Shown in pieces: positions 60,780 through 64,000 of a DNA stretch of 64,000 nucleotides. The position numbers were made by a program, and so were the translations under genes. Position 1 is the first letter of the stretch. Each line of letters opens with the position of its first letter. The notes beneath the pieces are model-generated. The model saw nothing but the letters and a program-made list of their open reading frames with translations, was not told where the DNA came from and did no database searches. The DNA is taken from positions 1,762,643 to 1,826,642 of the forward strand of contig LT598461.1 of assembly GCA_900074725.1 (NCBI GenBank), given 5' to 3'. This stretch comes from Lachancea dasiensis. Its lineage: Eukaryota > Ascomycota > Saccharomycetes > Saccharomycetales > Saccharomycetaceae.

Positions 60780-60965
60780 TCGTGTCCTTACCCTAGATCC
60801 GATCCAGCAATTTCAGCTATATCTTGGGCTGCATTTGGTACTGAACAGAAGTTGGGCCTTGGCTTTCATTAAATAATGCTTCTGCCACAAGAATCTTTGG
60901 TGTGCAGTATCAAACAGCTGAGACAAGGCGGTTTGTAGCATCAATTCTTGCTAGTTCGCCCGAAC

Positions 60966-60989
60966 CTTATCGTTCAGGTGATGCTTATC
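60966..60989 (-). promoter_or_regulatory. Paired GATAAG boxes
   Basis: CTTATC occurs at 60966-60971 and 60984-60989, giving two GATAAG elements on the amidase strand with starts 18 bases apart. Paired GATAAG at this spacing is the classic Gln3/Gat1 upstream activating site. It lies about 190-210 bases upstream of the amidase ATG. Confidence 0.7.
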
Positions 60990-61021
60990 TCTGGAAAACG
61001 TCGAATGACGTGCGGGTACTT

Positions 61022-61035
61022 CGGTTAAAGTGCCG
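61022..61035. promoter_or_regulatory. CGG-N8-CCG inverted triplet
   Basis: CGG at 61022-61024 and CCG at 61033-61035 face each other around eight bases. This is the form bound by Zn2Cys6 dimers, but the spacing is not the N10 of Put3. Confidence 0.35.
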
Positions 61036-61372
61036 GCAGCTTCTGCCTGATAGTAGGACTGTGACAACGATTTAGGCAAATCAGGGGGGGTGTTCCGTTT
61101 ACACCTTAGGTCATTGCAATCAATCGAGCTAATGGGCTGTCTGATTGTTGTGGATGGGCATGCTTACTATTGTCCAAATCAATTATTAGATATGAGGGTA
61201 GGCGATAACTACCACAGTGACAGAACAAGGAAGGAAACTCTAGGCCGAGGAGTGTTTCAAAGACATTGTAAGCTTGGATTATACCATCAACTGTGTGCTC
61301 AAGACGACTGCGTATTTTCTCAGTCACACCGGCAGCGAGAATCAAATTCTTACCACCTTAACCCAGAATGCT

Positions 61373-61378
61373 GATAAG
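61373..61378 (+). promoter_or_regulatory. Single GATAAG box near the transporter
   Basis: An exact GATAAG about 230 bases upstream of the FEN2-like ATG. A further GATAA occurs at 61204-61208. Confidence 0.45.
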
Positions 61379-61605
61379 ATTACTGCTCTGACCTGACTAG
61401 AACTTGCCTCCACTGAGTAATGAATATGGTATATACACAGATAACATCCGTACCAATGTGTTGTCGTAAGTCCGTGTACCCTGTGTATCTAAAATCATCT
61501 GTATTCCTGGAACACAACCGTATAAAAAAAAGACAGGGTTTTCACGTTGGGGCCCCATGAATTACAATTTCCTTTGAGTGCGACGCACTTCAATTGATAT
61601 TTGCC

Positions 61606-63111
61606 ATGGTGAAGTCAATGGAGTCCCAAAATTACGGTACTGCCGTGGACGAGAGCTTACCACTTTATTCAAAAATCAAGTCAGTGTTCTGGGGTAAGCC
61701 TCCTAGAGATCCTAAGGAGCGAAGATTATTACTGAAGATCGATTGTTTTGTGCTATCGTATGTCTGTCTTAGCTATTGGATTAACTACGTTGACAGGACA
61801 AACCTTTCGAATGCCTATGTCTCGGGAATGAAGGAATCACTAAATATGACAGGAAATGATTTTAATGTGATCAACACATGCTTTACAGTTGGTTACATAG
61901 TGGGTATGATTCCTAACAACCTGATGCTGCTGCTAGTTCCACCTCGATACTGGTTGACATTTTGTGCAGTTGCTTGGGGTTTTCTTACATTGGGCATTTA
62001 TCGAGTAAACTCATACCAACAAGTTTGCGCGATAAGGTTCTTCCAAGCTATTTTCGAAAGCGCTACCTTCTCTGGGACGCATTTGATTCTGGGATCATGG
62101 TACAAGGAGGAGGAGATTAACACGCGAAGTGCCACCTTTACGAGCAGCGGCCTCATTGGGTCACTATTCTCGGGGTTCATGCAAAGCGCAATCTATACAA
62201 ACATGGATGGTAAGAGTGGTTTAGAAGGATGGAGATGGCTGTTCATCATTGATTTTATCATCACCATACCAATAGCTTTATATGGGTTCATGTGCTTCCC
62301 AGGCTCCCCAGATAAAATAAAATCTAGCTGGATATTTTCTGAAGAGGACCTAAAAATGGCTAAAGACAGACTGCCTCCCTCACCCAAAACTAAGTTGGAT
62401 TTAAGTGTCATCAGAAGGGTCGTTGGGAGATGGCATTGGTGGTTGTTTAGCTTGCTATGGGTGATGGGAGGTGAAAACGAGTCGTTTGGATCTAATTCTT
62501 TATTTGCCCTTTGGTTAGCGTCAAAGAATTACAATGTACCGCAGAGAAACCATTACCCAATGGGCATTTTTGGAGTTGGTGTAGCTGCCACATTTGCCTG
62601 TGCTCTGTATGTTGATCACACGGGTGGCAGAACCCACTGGCACGTAGCAATTATTATTGCGGCAGCGATGCTTTTGTCCTCTATAATGGTGCTTGCCAAT
62701 CCACTGAAGGACGCGGTTATGTTTGCTGCTCAATACATAGCTGGAATATCGTTTGCCGGTCAAGCAATTTTCTTTGCTTGGGCCAATTTGGTATGTCGGG
62801 CAGACCTTCAAGAACGAGCAGTTGTCCTGGCTTCAATGAATATGTTTTCCGGGGCTGTAAATGCTTGGTGGTCATTGTTATTTTACTCTGCAGATACCGT
62901 CCCAAAATTTAGAAAAGGCTGCTACGCAATGATAGCGACAACGATAACTTCGGCTGTTATAGCCATTTTGATCAGGTTTTTGCAAGTCAAAGACGATCAG
63001 AGATTTCCTAGTGAAAGAGGCAAGGTAGCTTTCCGTGATGATACAAGCAATTTAGACAGCGGGGGTTCTGTCAAAGACGTTATTACTTCTAAGGTCGAAA
63101 ACTTCAGTTGA
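61606..63111 (+). CDS. FEN2: Proton-coupled vitamin/allantoate-type transporter, Fen2-like
   Basis: A 501-residue membrane protein of the anion:cation symporter family of the major facilitator superfamily. Fen2 is the plasma membrane pantothenate-proton symporter (512 residues in S. cerevisiae). About 12 membrane spans are visible. Fen2-like blocks include YWINYVDRTNLSNAYVSGMK, GYIVGMIPNNLMLL, FSGTHLILGSWYKEEE, GLEGWRWLFIIDFIITIPIA, RWHWWLFSLLWVMGGENESF and AVVLASMNMFSGAVNAWWS. The similarity is much higher to Fen2 than to Dal5 as I recall them. The frame opens at a TTG at 61594, but 61606 is the first ATG; 61618 is another. It may be the FEN2 orthologue or a paralogue with another substrate. 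Confidence 0.85.
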   Translation: MVKSMESQNYGTAVDESLPLYSKIKSVFWGKPPRDPKERRLLLKIDCFVLSYVCLSYWINYVDRTNLSNAYVSGMKESLNMTGNDFNVINTCFTVGYIVGMIPNNLMLLLVPPRYWLTFCAVAWGFLTLGIYRVNSYQQVCAIRFFQAIFESATFSGTHLILGSWYKEEEINTRSATFTSSGLIGSLFSGFMQSAIYTNMDGKSGLEGWRWLFIIDFIITIPIALYGFMCFPGSPDKIKSSWIFSEEDLKMAKDRLPPSPKTKLDLSVIRRVVGRWHWWLFSLLWVMGGENESFGSNSLFALWLASKNYNVPQRNHYPMGIFGVGVAATFACALYVDHTGGRTHWHVAIIIAAAMLLSSIMVLANPLKDAVMFAAQYIAGISFAGQAIFFAWANLVCRADLQERAVVLASMNMFSGAVNAWWSLLFYSADTVPKFRKGCYAMIATTITSAVIAILIRFLQVKDDQRFPSERGKVAFRDDTSNLDSGGSVKDVITSKVENFS

Positions 63112-64000
63112 TCGTTTTGGAGCGTCCATCAATAAAAGATCCGCAGGCCGATTTTCCTTTAAGATATAAGAAAGTAGAGTCATTTTGGTTCAATATCCCA
63201 AATTTGTTCAATAAACATTTTAAAAAGTAAATGTCGACTTACATTCGTTTCAGATGTGGTCGTATGTTTCTTGCTATAAGAGCAATGCAAAGAAGTGCAT
63301 CTCGGAAGACATTCATAATATGTTGCAGATGGGTCTGTATAGCTCGCGTAGACTACACATCTCAGATAATTCGTATCAGGCAATCAATCGATAATTTCTT
63401 TAACTCTATAGTCCCCACCGTCTTGATGCACTATCCATTGAATGGTAAGAGCTGACACAACCGTAGCACAACTTGCAAGTAAACTTTCATTTAATATTTC
63501 ATCACTAAGACCTATGCCGTATTGCATTGGCCCGCTCAAAATCTAGAGACTTTTTCCTGTACTCAAACGTAGTTCGTGTTGATTTTGGCTGTAAAGTTGT
63601 GCCCCCCATTGATCGATGTCGACTAGATGGGCAGGTAAAATATGTAGTGTACGTGTTCGGACTCAAGAATATCTCTGTATCAAAGTTTTGAGCTCTGTTC
63701 GGCCAGAACACCTTCTGCTACCTGGGTTACTACCCTGGGTAATTACCGAATTTTACATTTTTTGGGATAAACATTAACTGTGTTAGTCTCAAAATCATAT
63801 TTACTAACTCGACCTTATCCCATCTAATGGAATGTCTCCATCCTAAACTTTGTTTACCAGCGATAGTGAACTGTATGTATTATCTATTACTAGAATCACC
63901 AACTGGTAGTGAACTAGTACTGAAGAGCATCGAGTTGCATAACACTAATCACCAACCTACTGTCAGAATAGTATGAAGTGATACTCGCAACGTCAGTAGA
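63112..64000. other. Gene-free right end of the window
   Basis: 889 bases with no credible ORF. A CCTGGGTTACTACCCTGGGT direct repeat lies at 63721-63740, and TAGTGAACT occurs twice, near 63865 and 63907. It is probably a promoter or terminator region of a gene beyond the window. Confidence 0.4.

Larger units (their letters stand above)
60780..61605. promoter_or_regulatory. Divergent promoter region AMD2/FEN2-like
   Basis: 826 bases with several nitrogen-type signals listed below, and a TATAAAAA box at 61521-61528, about 80 bases upstream of the transporter ATG. Short frames on both strands between 61090 and 61374 have no recognisable product. Confidence 0.5.

Noticed and set aside
60780-61605. 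A Put3 site (CGG-N10-CCG) in the amidase/transporter promoter
   Set aside because: The only facing triplets have an 8-base spacer, which does not fit Put3.
63802-63808. Perfect TACTAAC branch-site sequence near the right end
   Set aside because: No upstream GTATGT donor and no coding exon on either side in the right order; the GTATGT seen lies downstream.

Overview
This window is nuclear DNA from a budding yeast of the family Saccharomycetaceae. Nearly every gene is a recognisable single-copy counterpart of a Saccharomyces cerevisiae gene. Genes are dense and almost intron-free, and the one clear intron has the yeast TACTAAC branch site. The gene order points to a lineage that did not undergo the whole-genome duplication, such as Lachancea or a related genus: runs that lie on different S. 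cerevisiae chromosomes are interleaved here as one series (for example CCE1-PRP40-ARC19-URB1-PUT3 interleaved with SEC11-DAL81-INA22). The exact species cannot be named from the sequence alone.

Layout. 0-6.3 kb: REC104, KEL1, TDA11 and PEX21/PEX18, in the same order and orientation as the S. cerevisiae KEL1 locus. 6.3-9.3 kb: a long palindrome-bearing intergenic region, an F-box-like gene and a possible 69-residue ORF. 9.4-15.1 kb: VMA5, TEF4 (with an intron that carries a C/D-box snoRNA matching snR38) and RRP14. 15.4-23.6 kb: SOV1, UBX4, a CLD1/ICT1-type hydrolase and AVO2. 23.6-33 kb: HOT13, MDH1, ZTA1, an unknown gene with an N-myristoylation signal, SRX1, GPA1, CYT2 and TIM10. 33.7-38.9 kb: SIS2/VHS3, an unrecognised basic protein, CCE1 and a YMR090W-type oxidoreductase. 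39.8-45 kb: an old yellow enzyme, SEC11, PRP40 and ARC19. 45.5-64 kb: DAL81, INA22, URB1, PUT3, an AMD2-like amidase and a FEN2-like transporter, followed by a gene-poor end.

How the genes work together. There is no operon logic, but themes recur. Mitochondrial functions are common (SOV1, HOT13, MDH1, CYT2, TIM10, CCE1, INA22). Ribosome biogenesis genes RRP14 and URB1 have the expected RRPE/PAC-type promoter signals. ZTA1, SRX1 and the old yellow enzyme serve redox defence. The right end concentrates nitrogen-related functions (DAL81, PUT3, amidase, FEN2-like transporter), and the amidase/transporter promoter carries a pair of GATAAG boxes.

No transposon, tRNA, CRISPR array or prophage was found. 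The most unusual non-coding signals are two long perfect palindromes (28 bp at 6736-6763, 24 bp at 13479-13502), a 14-bp-arm inverted repeat upstream of MDH1, a repeat cluster upstream of the old yellow enzyme gene, and the intronic snoRNA. I did not find a convincingly new multi-gene system. The best candidates for undescribed biology are the unknown genes and the palindromes listed in the findings.
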